Source: Clostridium simiarum (GTDB lineage Bacteria; Bacillota; Clostridia; Clostridiales; Clostridiaceae). Taken from it: 64,000 bases of DNA. The stretch lies in the NCBI RefSeq assembly GCF_018919175.1, contig NZ_JAHLQL010000003.1, positions 308,322-372,321 on the forward strand. Direction: 5' to 3'. Shown here piece by piece: positions 28,873 through 38,040 of the stretch; the stretch's first letter is position 1; every line of letters begins with the position of its first letter. The notes beneath the pieces were generated by a model. The model worked only from the letters and a program-made list of their open reading frames with translations, was not told the origin of the DNA and searched no databases. The translations under genes and the position numbers were made by a program.

Positions 28873-30374
28873 TTATTTTTTATACCTCCAAAAACAAAGC
28901 CTATAAGAGCAAATACAGATAAGAATTCAAGTCTACCTAGGTACATAGAAACTATATAATAAATTTTCATAACAGAAGGCATATCAGTAGAAGTAACACC
29001 TATACTTAGACCAACATTTCCTACAACTGAAGCTGCTTCATAAGCTGAACTTGAAACAGAATAACCATAATAACTTCCTAGTGCTGTACCTATGGTAAAT
29101 AAAACTATATAACATATCATTATTATAGCTGAGCTCTTTATTAGGTTATCATTTAATACCAAATCTTTTATATGATGTATTTTAAAAACATTAACTTTTC
29201 TTTCAGGGCTTAATAACCTTTTTACCTCTGAAATTATTCCCTTAAAAACTATCCCTACTCTAAGACCCTTAAACCCTCCAGCTGTTGAACAGGCAGAGCC
29301 TCCTATAAGCATTGCTATAACCATAACAATCACTCCAAATTCTCCCCATTCTAAAGCAAACTGTCTGGCATATATATTGCTAAATCCTGTAGTTGTATGT
29401 GCAGATAATAGATTATATATACCTCTTCTAAAGATTCCTATAGCATTAGAGTATACATTTAACTTATTTAAAGCTATAACTAAAAAGAATGAAGTTAAGG
29501 TAGCAGTAATAAAAAAGCTTTGAGTTTCTATATTTTTTAATATTTCTTTTTTTTGACCCTTCCAAACAGCATAATGTAATCCAAAATTAAAAGAACCTAT
29601 TATGAAGAATATTATTGATATAATTTCATAACTCATACTGTGATAAAACATAATATTTTGAGACATAGGTGCAAATCCACCAGTACTCCATGCGGACATA
29701 AATATAAATAGTCCATGGAAAAATGCAGTGCTTGGCTTTAAGCCTATAACTATACCATTTATCCATAATGCAAGTGTACCAATTAAAAGGTATACAATAC
29801 TTATTATCCATATAATTTTTGTGGTTTCTTTAACATTAGGTAAAAGCTCTATATCTTTACCTTCACCAACATACATTTTATATGCACCCACAGTATCCTT
29901 AACAAGAAAGGATAAAGCTAAAACTACCATTCCTTGTCCTCCAACAAAGGTTATTATATGCCTCCACATATTTAAAGATAATGAAATATGATCTAAGTCT
30001 TGTATTAAAATTAATCCTGTAGTAGTGAAACCGCTCATAACATCAAAAGCAGAATCTAAAAATGACTTATAATTTCCACTTAAATAATATGGTACGGCAC
30101 ATAACAACATAAGCACTAACCAGGATAAAGAAGCTATAACTAAACCATGCTTCCATTGAACTTTTATAAGATTTAAAGACCTTCTTCCATATATAAGCAG
30201 TGAAAACCCTATAATAAAGGATAAGTTCATACTAATTAGAAAATCTATAAAACTTGGCCACTCAGCATATAATAAAGAAATTAGAATGGGTATTAACATT
30301 AAAAAAGCTGTACCCATTAATATAGCACCTGTATAATAACTTATTATTTTCAAATCTAAATTTTTATTTTTCAT
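28848..30374 (-). CDS. trkH: Potassium uptake protein TrkH family (membrane subunit)
   Basis: A 508-aa transporter with about ten to twelve membrane helices and four pore-loop repeats carrying selectivity-filter Gly residues: GFTTTGL, STGGFAP, HTTTGFS and VGNVGLS. It conducts K+ (or Na+/K+), gated by the cytoplasmic TrkA ring encoded upstream. Its ribosome site ACGAGGTAA overlaps the stop of a 34-aa peptide gene, implying coupled translation. It overlaps the next gene downstream. Confidence 0.94.
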   Translation of the reverse strand: MKNKNLDLKIISYYTGAILMGTAFLMLIPILISLLYAEWPSFIDFLISMNLSFIIGFSLLIYGRRSLNLIKVQWKHGLVIASLSWLVLMLLCAVPYYLSGNYKSFLDSAFDVMSGFTTTGLILIQDLDHISLSLNMWRHIITFVGGQGMVVLALSFLVKDTVGAYKMYVGEGKDIELLPNVKETTKIIWIISIVYLLIGTLALWINGIVIGLKPSTAFFHGLFIFMSAWSTGGFAPMSQNIMFYHSMSYEIISIIFFIIGSFNFGLHYAVWKGQKKEILKNIETQSFFITATLTSFFLVIALNKLNVYSNAIGIFRRGIYNLLSAHTTTGFSNIYARQFALEWGEFGVIVMVIAMLIGGSACSTAGGFKGLRVGIVFKGIISEVKRLLSPERKVNVFKIHHIKDLVLNDNLIKSSAIIMICYIVLFTIGTALGSYYGYSVSSSAYEAASVVGNVGLSIGVTSTDMPSVMKIYYIVSMYLGRLEFLSVFALIGFVFGGIKNKCVKLSNR

Positions 30375-30380
30375 ATTAAG

Positions 30381-30485
30381 TTACCTCGTAATTATAAGTT
30401 CTATGAAGAATATAAGCATAATTAAAGTTAAAGTAAATGCACACTCTGTCACTACACCTGAAAACACTCTTTTTTTATTTAACAT
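30381..30485 (-). CDS. 34-aa single-pass membrane peptide in the trk operon
   Basis: A short frame with ribosome site GGGTGAGAAG before the ATG and a stop 6 nt before trkH. The peptide starts MLNKKRVFSG and then has a hydrophobic stretch of about 20 residues (FTLTLIMLIFFIELII) ending in TR, predicting one membrane helix with the N-terminus inside. The size and position recall small accessory subunits of ion pumps such as KdpF, but homology is not claimed. It could be a TrkH partner or a translational coupling peptide. Confidence 0.65.
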   Translation of the reverse strand: MLNKKRVFSGVVTECAFTLTLIMLIFFIELIITR

Positions 30486-30508
30486 ACTTCTCACCCTCAA
30501 TATATAAG

Positions 30509-31159
30509 CTATATATATTTTTCTAATTCAAATTTTTTCGATGAAGGAATAGACATTAACATCCTATCATCTTGCCTTATTTCTATATTACCTTTAGGAT
30601 AAATAACATTATCCTCTCTAAATATAGATACTATTACGCACCCCTTTGGTAAATCTATAGAGGATATAGATTTATCTTTCAAAATACTTTTTTTATTAAC
30701 CATGGCTTCTACTAAGATTATTTCACCTCTATTTAAGGTTTGAATAAATTTTAATTTTTCATTGCCTAGTTCTCCCTCTATAATGGTTGATATGACCTCT
30801 GTGCTACAAACCGTATCATTTATTCCAAGTGCCTTAAAGATCTCTCTATTTTTAGGATTATTTATTCTTGCTATAGTCTTTTTATCACTGAAATTCATTT
30901 TTACCATTTGGCATATAACAAAATTTTCCTCATCTTTGCCTGTTACTGCTGCAACTATTTCACTTTCCTGTATATTAGCCTCCTCTAATACTTCAATACT
31001 TGTACCATCTCCATGTATAACATCAACATCAAATTCTTCCGCTATTTTATTGCATAAATTTATATCTTTTTCAATCAGTGCCACATTATAATTCTCTTCT
31101 AACAATGTTTTTAAAAGATAGTACCCAACTTTTCCTCCACCAACAATTATAGCTCTCAT
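30509..31159 (-). CDS. trkA: Trk potassium regulatory subunit TrkA (second copy)
   Basis: A 216-aa RCK-type protein: N-terminal Rossmann domain with IIVGGGKVGYYL and Asp/Glu after strand 2, then a TrkA-C domain (about 135-216). It forms the cytoplasmic nucleotide-sensing ring of the Trk transporter. Bacterial TrkA is often one chain with two RCK halves; here two separate single-RCK genes lie in tandem, overlapping by 4 nt, and may form a hetero-ring. TrkA-C domains in firmicutes are known targets of c-di-AMP. Confidence 0.9.
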   Translation of the reverse strand: MRAIIVGGGKVGYYLLKTLLEENYNVALIEKDINLCNKIAEEFDVDVIHGDGTSIEVLEEANIQESEIVAAVTGKDEENFVICQMVKMNFSDKKTIARINNPKNREIFKALGINDTVCSTEVISTIIEGELGNEKLKFIQTLNRGEIILVEAMVNKKSILKDKSISSIDLPKGCVIVSIFREDNVIYPKGNIEIRQDDRMLMSIPSSKKFELEKYI

Positions 31160-31809
31160 ATAACTCTCTCCTTTAAAAGCTCTGATATAAGTCTGTCTTT
31201 ATCTTTAACAGATATTGTGCAAACTATTTTATCTCCCTTTTGAATGATTTCATTTCCTTTTACTATTTTAAATTCACTATTTCTTAAAATTGAGGATACA
31301 ACACAATTGTATTCCTCCTCTAAATCTCTAACTTTAATCAAATGTCTGTCATATACTGGTATATCCGTCACCACTATATCATTGTCCAAGTTCACTATAT
31401 CTCTGCTATTACCAAGATTTATTTTATTTCTAACTACATTGGCATTTAACATTACTGGGCATACATAATCTATACTCATTTGCCTATATATATACTCTTT
31501 TTCTCTATCATAAACCCTTGATATAACCTTCTTAACTCCAAATATATTTTTAGCTATTTGGCAACTCATTAAATTTACATTATCATTAGATGTCATAGCT
31601 ACAAATACATCAGCCTCATTTATTCCAGCATCAACTAAAACGTCCTTGTCTATCTCTATTCCTCTTATCCTTGTACCATTAAATACAACTCCAAGATTCT
31701 CTAACTTACTGCTATCTTTATCTATAACTACTACATTATGTCCTTCGTTAGCTAGTTCTTTTGCTAAGTTACTTCCCATTCTTCCACAGCCCACTATTAT
31801 TATATACAA
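31156..31809 (-). CDS. trkA: Trk potassium regulatory subunit TrkA (first copy)
   Basis: A 217-aa RCK protein paralogous to its downstream neighbour, with nucleotide-binding motif IIVGCGRMGSNLAKEL and a C-terminal TrkA-C domain. The stop overlaps the start of the second copy. It sits 48 nt after the transglutaminase-like gene. Together with the second copy it should gate TrkH. Confidence 0.9.
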   Translation of the reverse strand: MYIIIVGCGRMGSNLAKELANEGHNVVVIDKDSSKLENLGVVFNGTRIRGIEIDKDVLVDAGINEADVFVAMTSNDNVNLMSCQIAKNIFGVKKVISRVYDREKEYIYRQMSIDYVCPVMLNANVVRNKINLGNSRDIVNLDNDIVVTDIPVYDRHLIKVRDLEEEYNCVVSSILRNSEFKIVKGNEIIQKGDKIVCTISVKDKDRLISELLKERVI

Positions 31810-31857
31810 GCTAAATTCCCCCTTTATAAACTTTATTCTAAATCTATATTAAAATTT

Positions 31858-32412
31858 TTATAAAGCTTCAGATTTTGTATTATCCTCTAAATTTTTATTT
31901 ATAGGATAAGTAAATTCTAGGTCATCTATTTTTTTAAATAATCTTTTTTCTTCTACATAATATTTTTCTGCATTAAACTCTCCAAATATATTTTTATCCG
32001 TAAATCTTATAGATCTCATATAATTAGTATCAAAAGTTGATTCTAAGTTGATCTTTTTACCCATGAAATCTAGAAATACATAAAACCAGTCTAATACTTC
32101 ATTTTGTCTAGCTATTATTTTATTAGTTAAATCCTTAACCCTTACAGTTTTTAATTCACAATTAAAATTTAAGCTTTTAAAAACTGTATAAAGTAAAATG
32201 TTCTTTCTCTTATTATCTCCTCTTCCCATAACAAGTGTTTCTGAAGCTTTTTCTTCTTTATAAATATAAGGATCATAATAAATAAAATTTTTTATATCTA
32301 TATAAATTCTATTTATCAAATATATACCTGAATAATTTTGTGAAAACTTTGAAGCATAATTTATTATTCTTTCATTATCTATATCACAATATTTTTCAAT
32401 CAATTTACTCAC
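31858..32412 (-). CDS. Transglutaminase-fold protein lacking catalytic residues (putative pseudoenzyme)
   Basis: A 184-aa protein. Residues about 60-130 follow the layout of the transglutaminase-like core: a GRGDNKRKNILLYTVFKSL segment where the catalytic Cys would normally precede the helix (Asn here), then DWFYVFLDFMGKKINLESTFD, where a catalytic His would precede W (Asp here) and the final Asp is kept. Both nucleophile and His are therefore replaced, suggesting a binding rather than catalytic role. Its start overlaps the response-regulator stop by 4 nt. The assignment is from pattern only. Confidence 0.5.
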   Translation of the reverse strand: MSKLIEKYCDIDNERIINYASKFSQNYSGIYLINRIYIDIKNFIYYDPYIYKEEKASETLVMGRGDNKRKNILLYTVFKSLNFNCELKTVRVKDLTNKIIARQNEVLDWFYVFLDFMGKKINLESTFDTNYMRSIRFTDKNIFGEFNAEKYYVEEKRLFKKIDDLEFTYPINKNLEDNTKSEAL

Positions 32413-32996
32413 CCTCTTTTATCAGAACATTCATATCCAAATACCTCTGAAACCTTAAAAAACTTTAAAGCTTCATTTACATTACCTTCTCTTTCGTAAG
32501 CTTTACCAATCAAATAATAAATTTTGCCATTTGAAGGCTCTATACTTAAATATTTCTTTAATATATTTGTAGCTTCTTCTAATTTACCTTGTTCTAAAAA
32601 TTCTTCTGCCATTTTTATGTGATATTGACTTTTTTCTACTTTAAAAGTACTTTCTTTTAAAATAGCTTTAATCTTATCTGTAGTAAAAGGTTTTTGAAGA
32701 TAAGCTACAGCACCTAATTTAGTACAATCTATAGCATTCTTTACAGTTGCAAAGGCTGTCATAATTATTACCGGAGTATTTATATTCTGTACTCTTATCT
32801 TTTTTAATAATTCTGTGCCACTAACCTCTGGCATCTTTATATCAATAAAAGCTAACTCTAGCTCTTCTTTTTCAAACACTTCTAAGGCCTCATAACCATT
32901 TTTACACTGTATTACATCATATCCTTCTATTTCTAAACAGGTAGTTAGCATCATTCTTATATTTTTTGTATCATCTACAACTAGTACTTTTCCCAT
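32409..32996 (-). CDS. Response regulator with C-terminal TPR-like helices
   Basis: 195 aa. The receiver domain (about 1-118) has acidic pocket VVDDTK, phospho-acceptor Asp in FIDIKMP and the conserved Lys in LQKPF. The C-terminal part (about 120-190) consists of TPR-like repeats (EEFLEQGKLEEATNILKKYL, YYLIGKAYEREGNVNEALKF) instead of a DNA-binding domain, so it probably acts through protein contacts. The longer frame from 33023 lacks a ribosome site; AGGAGG fits the ATG at 32996. Partner of the kinase just upstream. Confidence 0.88.
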   Translation of the reverse strand: MGKVLVVDDTKNIRMMLTTCLEIEGYDVIQCKNGYEALEVFEKEELELAFIDIKMPEVSGTELLKKIRVQNINTPVIIMTAFATVKNAIDCTKLGAVAYLQKPFTTDKIKAILKESTFKVEKSQYHIKMAEEFLEQGKLEEATNILKKYLSIEPSNGKIYYLIGKAYEREGNVNEALKFFKVSEVFGYECSDKRG

Positions 32997-33009
32997 AACT
33001 GTGAACCTC

Positions 33010-34863
33010 CTAAATATTTTCACTTATTGGTAGAGCTATTATAAATTCACTTCCCTCTCCCAAAGTACTATCACACCATATATCTCCCTTATGCATATTA
33101 ATTATTTGTTTTGATATAGCTAACCCAAGTCCCGTACCTTTATGATCTTTATCTTCCGAATTAACTTGAATAAATTTTTCAAAAATTTTTTCTATATATT
33201 CTTCTGGAATACCTATTCCGGTGTCTTTTACTGATATATATAGCTTACAGTCCGTCCCATAGGCTCTAATCTCTACATTCTCTCCTTCTTTACTATACTT
33301 AATAGCATTAGATATAAGATTATTCATAACCCAAGTCAATCTCTCAAAGTCCCCATTTATATGTGGTAGATCTTTTGCAACTTCATAATACAAATCAATA
33401 TTTTTGCTTTCTGCTAAGTTATAAAACTCCTTCACAGAGGTTTGAATTATATCTCTTATATCACAGGACTTAAACTTAAAAATAGACTTGTCATTTTCTA
33501 TTTTTGAAAGCTTTAGTAAATCATTAACTAAGGCTAAAAGTTTTTCCGAATCTTCTTCAATAGTACATATAATTTCTTTTTGCTTAGGATTTATTTCCCC
33601 TAAACTTCCATCCATAAGAATGCTTGTACCTATCATTAATGACGTCAAAGGTGTTTTAAATTCATGAGAAACTGTTGAGATAAATTCAGTTTTCATATTT
33701 TCAATTTGTTTTAATTCTGTAACATTTTGAAATAATACTACTACACCATTTATTTTTTCATTATCATTACTATCTCTTACAGCAGCTACTACAACATTAA
33801 AATAATACTCTTCTCTTTTTAAGTTAATCTTCATTATCTTTTCCTTATATTCATTTACATTATCTATAATCTTGTATGATTCCGATATGTAATCGAAGAT
33901 TTCTCCGTCATGTACTGCTTCAAGAAAATGCTTGTTTAATACCTGATCTTCTTTTATATTAAAAAATTTTTCAAAGGCTGTATTTAAAAGATTTATTTTA
34001 TAATTAGTATCTAAAACAATTAAAGGTGTTGAAGAACTTTTAACTATAGCCAAAGTTTTATTCCTTTCTTGAATCAGCTTTCCTAGGGTACTTCTTTCAA
34101 ACTCATATAATCTCTTTGTCATATTGTTAAATTCTTTTGCCATTATTCCTATTTCATCTTTAGAAACTACTGGAGCTTGTTGATTCAAGTCTCCTTCTTT
34201 TACTTTTTTTATTGTTTCTGTAAGAAGATATATAGGCCTAAAAGCTTTATTTATATAATATCTAGATAAAATAAAACCCATTACTACCGCAAATATAGAA
34301 AGAAATAATATTAGATACATGGAACTTTCAGCATACTTGGTTACCTTGTCCTTACTATTTAGCATTGATATTTCATTCAAAGTTCTAAGGTCATTTAGTG
34401 ACTTCTTTATATCCTTTTGTGATTGAATCATTACATCACTATAAAATTTTTCTACATTATCCTCACCTGAACTATTCAGCTTTATTTGTAGCTGAGAAAA
34501 ATTTTTAATATAATTTAAATATTGATTTCCCAAGGTGTTTACTAATTCTTTTTCTCCCTTTTCTGTAATATTATTTGCTTCTATGTTGTACCATTTTAAA
34601 AACATATCACTTTCATTGTAAAAGTCTTCTAAAACATCTTGCTCTTTATTATACATACTGGATATTATCATTAAATCTTGGCTTTCTATAGACTCCGACA
34701 TATTATTAGATGCATTTATACTTTTATAATTATCTATCATCAATCCATTAATAGAGTTTTTTAATTTATATAAATTCACTACTGAGCATATTCCCACAAT
34801 ACCTATGGTTATAACTAAAGATAAATATACAAAATTTATCTTTGCTTTAAATGTTTTATTCAT
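33010..34863 (-). CDS. Membrane sensor histidine kinase
   Basis: 617 aa from the ATG at 34863, chosen because GGAG lies 7 nt upstream. Domains: membrane helix 1 (about 8-30), extracellular helical four-helix-bundle region (about 35-180), membrane helix 2 (about 183-205), HAMP (about 206-260), PAS (about 275-385), HisKA with the phospho-acceptor in STVSHEFKTPLTSL (His about 400) and a HATPase domain with NLISNAIKYS, DTGIGIP and GTGLGLAISKQI. It heads an apparent operon with a response regulator and the Trk genes, so it may sense osmotic or potassium conditions; the signal is inferred from context. Confidence 0.93.
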   Translation of the reverse strand: MNKTFKAKINFVYLSLVITIGIVGICSVVNLYKLKNSINGLMIDNYKSINASNNMSESIESQDLMIISSMYNKEQDVLEDFYNESDMFLKWYNIEANNITEKGEKELVNTLGNQYLNYIKNFSQLQIKLNSSGEDNVEKFYSDVMIQSQKDIKKSLNDLRTLNEISMLNSKDKVTKYAESSMYLILFLSIFAVVMGFILSRYYINKAFRPIYLLTETIKKVKEGDLNQQAPVVSKDEIGIMAKEFNNMTKRLYEFERSTLGKLIQERNKTLAIVKSSSTPLIVLDTNYKINLLNTAFEKFFNIKEDQVLNKHFLEAVHDGEIFDYISESYKIIDNVNEYKEKIMKINLKREEYYFNVVVAAVRDSNDNEKINGVVVLFQNVTELKQIENMKTEFISTVSHEFKTPLTSLMIGTSILMDGSLGEINPKQKEIICTIEEDSEKLLALVNDLLKLSKIENDKSIFKFKSCDIRDIIQTSVKEFYNLAESKNIDLYYEVAKDLPHINGDFERLTWVMNNLISNAIKYSKEGENVEIRAYGTDCKLYISVKDTGIGIPEEYIEKIFEKFIQVNSEDKDHKGTGLGLAISKQIINMHKGDIWCDSTLGEGSEFIIALPISENI

Positions 34864-34869
34864 AACATT

Positions 34870-35215
34870 TCTCCTCATCAATATCCTTTAAATAAATTTG
34901 AATTTAATGATATAAGTATATTACTTCCATTTATAGCTTTCAATTTGATCTATCATAGGTAAATGGAAAGAAATGCATATAGTTATATGAAAAATGGAAA
35001 TACTTTGTTATAGCAGTATTTAATATACTGGAAAAGACTAATTTTGAGAACTACTTGAACTTCTTATATTAATTTTATTTTTAATTATAAAATCTTTTTA
35101 GAACAGGCTTTTAAGAAATGCTTATTTGTATTTATTAAATTTTTTAAATTTAATAAATGATTGATTTTAATTAGTATAACTTTTATTTAATCTACTAAAT
35201 TAAGAGATTTTTAAA
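34870..35215. other. AT-rich intergenic region without a recognisable gene
   Basis: About 350 nt between the kinase gene and the rpsR terminator. It contains a perfect 13-bp inverted repeat ATTTATTAAATTT / AAATTTAATAAAT (35130-35158) but no frame with a convincing ribosome site. The promoter of the kinase operon must lie here or just upstream of the start; I could not pick one reliably. Confidence 0.6.
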
Positions 35216-35218
35216 TAT

Positions 35219-35258
35219 AAAAAAAGATAACCTCATCTTAAGATAAGGTTATCTTTTA
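35219..35258 (-). terminator. rpsF-ssb-rpsR terminator
   Basis: AAAAGATAACCTTATCTT / AAGATGAGGTTATCTTTT stem (one wobble) followed by a T-run on the minus strand, directly after rpsR. Confidence 0.9.
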
Positions 35259-35268
35259 AGTACAGATA

Positions 35269-35529
35269 TTATTCTGTTGTGAATGGTAACAATGCTATAT
35301 TTCTTGATCTCTTTATAGCATCAGTTAATTCTCTTTGGTGCTTAGCGCAAGTTCCAGAAATCCTTCTTGGAAGAATCTTGCCTCTTTCAGTTATATATTT
35401 TCTAAGCTTATTAACATCTTTATAATCTATTTTTTCAGACTTATCAGCGCAAAAAGAACAAACTTTTTTTCTTGTTCTTCTCATTTTTCCGCCGCCTCTT
35501 TTCATGTTGTCTCTTTGATCTCTACTCAT
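35269..35529 (-). CDS. rpsR: 30S ribosomal protein S18
   Basis: 86 aa. The conserved core includes [23 protein letters not shown] and ends [19 protein letters not shown]. The cysteines in CSFC and GTCAKH mark the zinc-binding (C+) form of S18. It binds next to S6 on the 30S platform. Last gene of rpsF-ssb-rpsR. Confidence 0.98.
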   Translation of the reverse strand: MSRDQRDNMKRGGGKMRRTRKKVCSFCADKSEKIDYKDVNKLRKYITERGKILPRRISGTCAKHQRELTDAIKRSRNIALLPFTTE

Positions 35530-35553
35530 GCTATTCCCTCCTTACTTTATAAA

Positions 35554-36000
35554 TTAAAACGGAATGTCTCCATCATCTACTGGAGTCATATCATCATCAC
35601 TATACTGTTGCATACCTCCGAAAGAATTTCCTCCTGCTGAAGGCATACCATAGTCAGGATTGTTACCGAATGCTGCTTCTTTGTTGCCCCATTCTAAGAA
35701 TTGAACTTCATCTGCCACAACTTCTGTAACATACCTTCTAGTACCATCTTTGGCATCATAAGACCTAGTTTGAATCCTACCACTAACTCCCATAAGTCTA
35801 CCTTTGCTCATGTAGTTTGCTGTAGCTTCTGCTTGCTTTCCCCATACCACCACTGGTATAAAGTCTGCTTCTTTTTGAGCAGCTTTAGGATTATACCTAT
35901 CTACTGCTAAGGTCAAGGTGGCAACTGCTGTCCCATTTCCTGGAGTAAATCTCAGTTCAGGATCTTTAGTCAATCTTCCGATTAAAACTACTCTGTTCAA
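35554..36000 (-). CDS. ssb: Single-stranded DNA-binding protein
   Basis: 148 aa. An OB-fold of about 105 residues ([20 protein letters not shown]), a short Gly/Asn/Met-rich linker and the acidic tip DDGDIPF that recruits replication and repair proteins. It lies between the genes for S6 and S18 as in most firmicutes. Confidence 0.98.
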   Translation of the reverse strand: MNRVVLIGRLTKDPELRFTPGNGTAVATLTLAVDRYNPKAAQKEADFIPVVVWGKQAEATANYMSKGRLMGVSGRIQTRSYDAKDGTRRYVTEVVADEVQFLEWGNKEAAFGNNPDYGMPSAGGNSFGGMQQYSDDDMTPVDDGDIPF

Positions 36001-36013
36001 TTAACCCACCGCC

Positions 36014-36301
36014 TTAATTTTCTTCTTTAACTATAATATGTCTTACAATACCATCAGTGATTCTGAATATTCTATCTAATTCCTTAGGTAATTCAGGACT
36101 TGCACTGAAGTTTATTAAAGTATAGAATCCTTCATTAACTTTATTGATTTCGTAAGCTAACTTTCTTTTGCCCCAAACATCAACATTGTCAATTACTCCA
36201 CCACCATTTTCGATTACACCTTTAAACTTCTCGATGTTAGCTTTAACAGCTTCCTCTTCCATTGATGGGTGTAATATGAATATAGTTTCATACTTTCTCA
36301 T
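36014..36301 (-). CDS. rpsF: 30S ribosomal protein S6
   Basis: 95 aa. It starts MRKYETIFILHPSMEEEAV and keeps the typical GKRKLAYEINKVNEGFYTLI and RHIIVKEE segments. It pairs with S18 on the ribosome. First gene of the operon, preceded by AGGAGGTG and a structured leader. Confidence 0.98.
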   Translation of the reverse strand: MRKYETIFILHPSMEEEAVKANIEKFKGVIENGGGVIDNVDVWGKRKLAYEINKVNEGFYTLINFSASPELPKELDRIFRITDGIVRHIIVKEEN

Positions 36302-36316
36302 TGTACTTCACCTCCT

Positions 36317-36354
36317 CCCCCCGGACTAACGGCTGTGACTTTATCACAGCAGGG
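36317..36354 (-). promoter_or_regulatory. rpsF leader hairpin (candidate S6:S18 autoregulatory motif)
   Basis: The mRNA leader has the hairpin GCTGTGA-TAAAG-TCACAGC followed by CCGTTAGTCCGGGGGG just before the ribosome site. Known S6:S18 leader motifs have a stem with a CCG-containing bulge in the same place, so binding of the S6:S18 dimer would repress translation. Confidence 0.6.
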
Positions 36355-36404
36355 ATTACATCATATGATTCTATCATAAGTTAAAGATAAAATCAACACT
36401 TTTA

Positions 36405-36593
36405 TTATTCTGAATCTATTACCTTTTTCACATCTTTTTCAAATTTACTTCTAGGAATCATAACTATCCTTCCACAGCCTTTGCACTTTATCTTAATATC
36501 TGCTCCAAGTCTTATTATCTCCCAATTATAGCTCCCACAAGGATGTTGCTTCTTCATTTGAACCACATCTCCTAGCTCAAAGGTTTTAGTCAT
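36405..36593 (-). CDS. DUF951 family protein
   Basis: A 62-aa protein: FELGDVVQMKKQHPCGSYNWEIIRLGADIKIKCKGCGR, followed by a basic tail, is the typical pattern of DUF951. It has three cysteines, two of them as CKGC, consistent with metal or nucleic-acid binding. The function is not known. It overlaps the mscS gene end by 8 nt. Confidence 0.85.
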   Translation of the reverse strand: MTKTFELGDVVQMKKQHPCGSYNWEIIRLGADIKIKCKGCGRIVMIPRSKFEKDVKKVIDSE

Positions 36594-37497
36594 TATTTAT
36601 CTTCTCCTCTCCCTTTGACTTATTAGAAAAACTACTATGATTTATAAACATTCTCTTTGGGTAAGGTATTTCTATTTTATTTATATCTAAAGCTTTTTTA
36701 ATTTCTCTTCTTAAAGAATTTTCACATTCCCACTGACTCATAGATTTTGCCTTACCTAATACTCTTATAGTAACCCCTGATTCCTTAAATGCTGTTACAC
36801 CAATAACCCTAGGTCCATCTACCATATTTTCATGAGTTTTAAAATTTTCACAAACTAAATTTAATACTTCAATAGCATTATCTATATCTTCTTCATAAGC
36901 TATATCTACATCTACAAGGACTCTCATGTCTCCTCTAGAGTGATTTGTAACTTTATTTATAGATCCATTGGGTATTAGGTGAAGATCTCCATTAAAGTCC
37001 TTAATTTTAGTTAACCTTAACCCTATACTATCCACAATTCCAGCCTTATCTTCAATACTTATATAGTCTCCTACAGCAAACTGATCTTCAAAAAGTATAA
37101 AAAATCCGTTAATAATGTCCTTAACAAAGTTTTGCCCTGCAAAACCTATAGCCACACCACCTATACCTGCAAAGGTTAAACTTATAGGTCCCACAATTTG
37201 AGTAAGTATGGAGGCTATGCCAAAAAAGTATACTGTATACCTTAATATACTCTTTAATAAGGCTCCTAATGTATTAGCCTTTTTTTCATCTAAAGAAATT
37301 TTCATCTTACTTTGTTTCTTTATAAATTTATCAATAATCTTTGTGCCTACCTTTACTATGACATACATAATAATTATTATTACTGTTATAGTTAATAGCT
37401 TAGATAAAAAATTGTGAACTTTTTCCACCGGAATCCAAAACTTTCCTAATGAAATAAATTGATCATTAATTTCAATAAAAGAATTTAATAATGACAT
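36586..37497 (-). CDS. Small-conductance mechanosensitive channel (MscS family)
   Basis: 303 aa. Three membrane helices in the first 135 residues, with the pore-lining, Gly- and Ala-rich helix at LTFAGIGGVAIGFAGQNFVKD, then the beta domain (DYISIEDKAGIVDSIGLRLT) and the C-terminal alpha-beta domain. It releases solutes on hypo-osmotic shock. Resembles YkuT-type channels. It starts with a GGGGG ribosome site. Confidence 0.93.
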   Translation of the reverse strand: MSLLNSFIEINDQFISLGKFWIPVEKVHNFLSKLLTITVIIIIMYVIVKVGTKIIDKFIKKQSKMKISLDEKKANTLGALLKSILRYTVYFFGIASILTQIVGPISLTFAGIGGVAIGFAGQNFVKDIINGFFILFEDQFAVGDYISIEDKAGIVDSIGLRLTKIKDFNGDLHLIPNGSINKVTNHSRGDMRVLVDVDIAYEEDIDNAIEVLNLVCENFKTHENMVDGPRVIGVTAFKESGVTIRVLGKAKSMSQWECENSLRREIKKALDINKIEIPYPKRMFINHSSFSNKSKGEEKINND

Positions 37498-37520
37498 GAT
37501 TACCCCCTGTACAGTAATGC

Positions 37521-37769
37521 TTATATAATTTGTTCAAAATCATTTTCTGTTTTGTGATAAAGGTTTTTTATATTAATTCCTTCTTTATCAATTATATCTT
37601 TAATTTCCTTATAAAATTCCTGAGAGAACCTTATGCTTATTCCACAGCTCTGAGTTATATATGTTGGTGTAGGCATTATAGTAACCTTAATACCTTCATT
37701 TTTAAGTATCTTTTCCGATTCTATAGCATCATGAGTATTTTTAAACACAATTAAGTAGTAATTATTCAT
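37521..37769 (-). CDS. DUF3343 family protein
   Basis: An 82-aa protein with the DUF3343 pattern (YYLIVFKNTHDAIESEKIL, then PTPTYITQSCGISIRF). The motif SCGISIRF keeps the conserved cysteine. DUF3343 genes often accompany selenium-related genes and the cysteine-desulfurase family of the divergent neighbour at 38041. It may bind or carry sulfur or selenium; this is context-based. Confidence 0.8.
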   Translation of the reverse strand: MNNYYLIVFKNTHDAIESEKILKNEGIKVTIMPTPTYITQSCGISIRFSQEFYKEIKDIIDKEGINIKNLYHKTENDFEQII

Positions 37770-38040
37770 ACCTTACAGTGTAATGATAAATTATTATCAT
37801 TACATCCCTCCACCTCTTTCCCTTAATCTTATGTATATTTTATGCTTATTATACTTTATGGTAAATTCATTGTCAAACAAGTAAATTCAAAGGTTTGTAC
37901 GTAAAAAATTTGGAATTTATCACCCTAATTAACATCTTATTTTAAAATATTAAAATATATTTTAAATGCAGAATAATGAAAAATATTTCTCCATAGATTA
38001 TAATGATGTTATTGTACTAAATTAATCGGAGGTAATTTAT
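37770..38040. other. Divergent intergenic promoter region
   Basis: 271 nt between two divergent genes. AT-rich; AATCGGAGG just before 38041 is the ribosome site for the desulfurase-like gene. No clear riboswitch or hairpin was seen. Confidence 0.5.

Noticed and set aside
34960..35015. Short plus-strand frame after ATGGAAAGAAATGC
   Set aside because: Only 16 codons, no proper ribosome site and no recognisable features.
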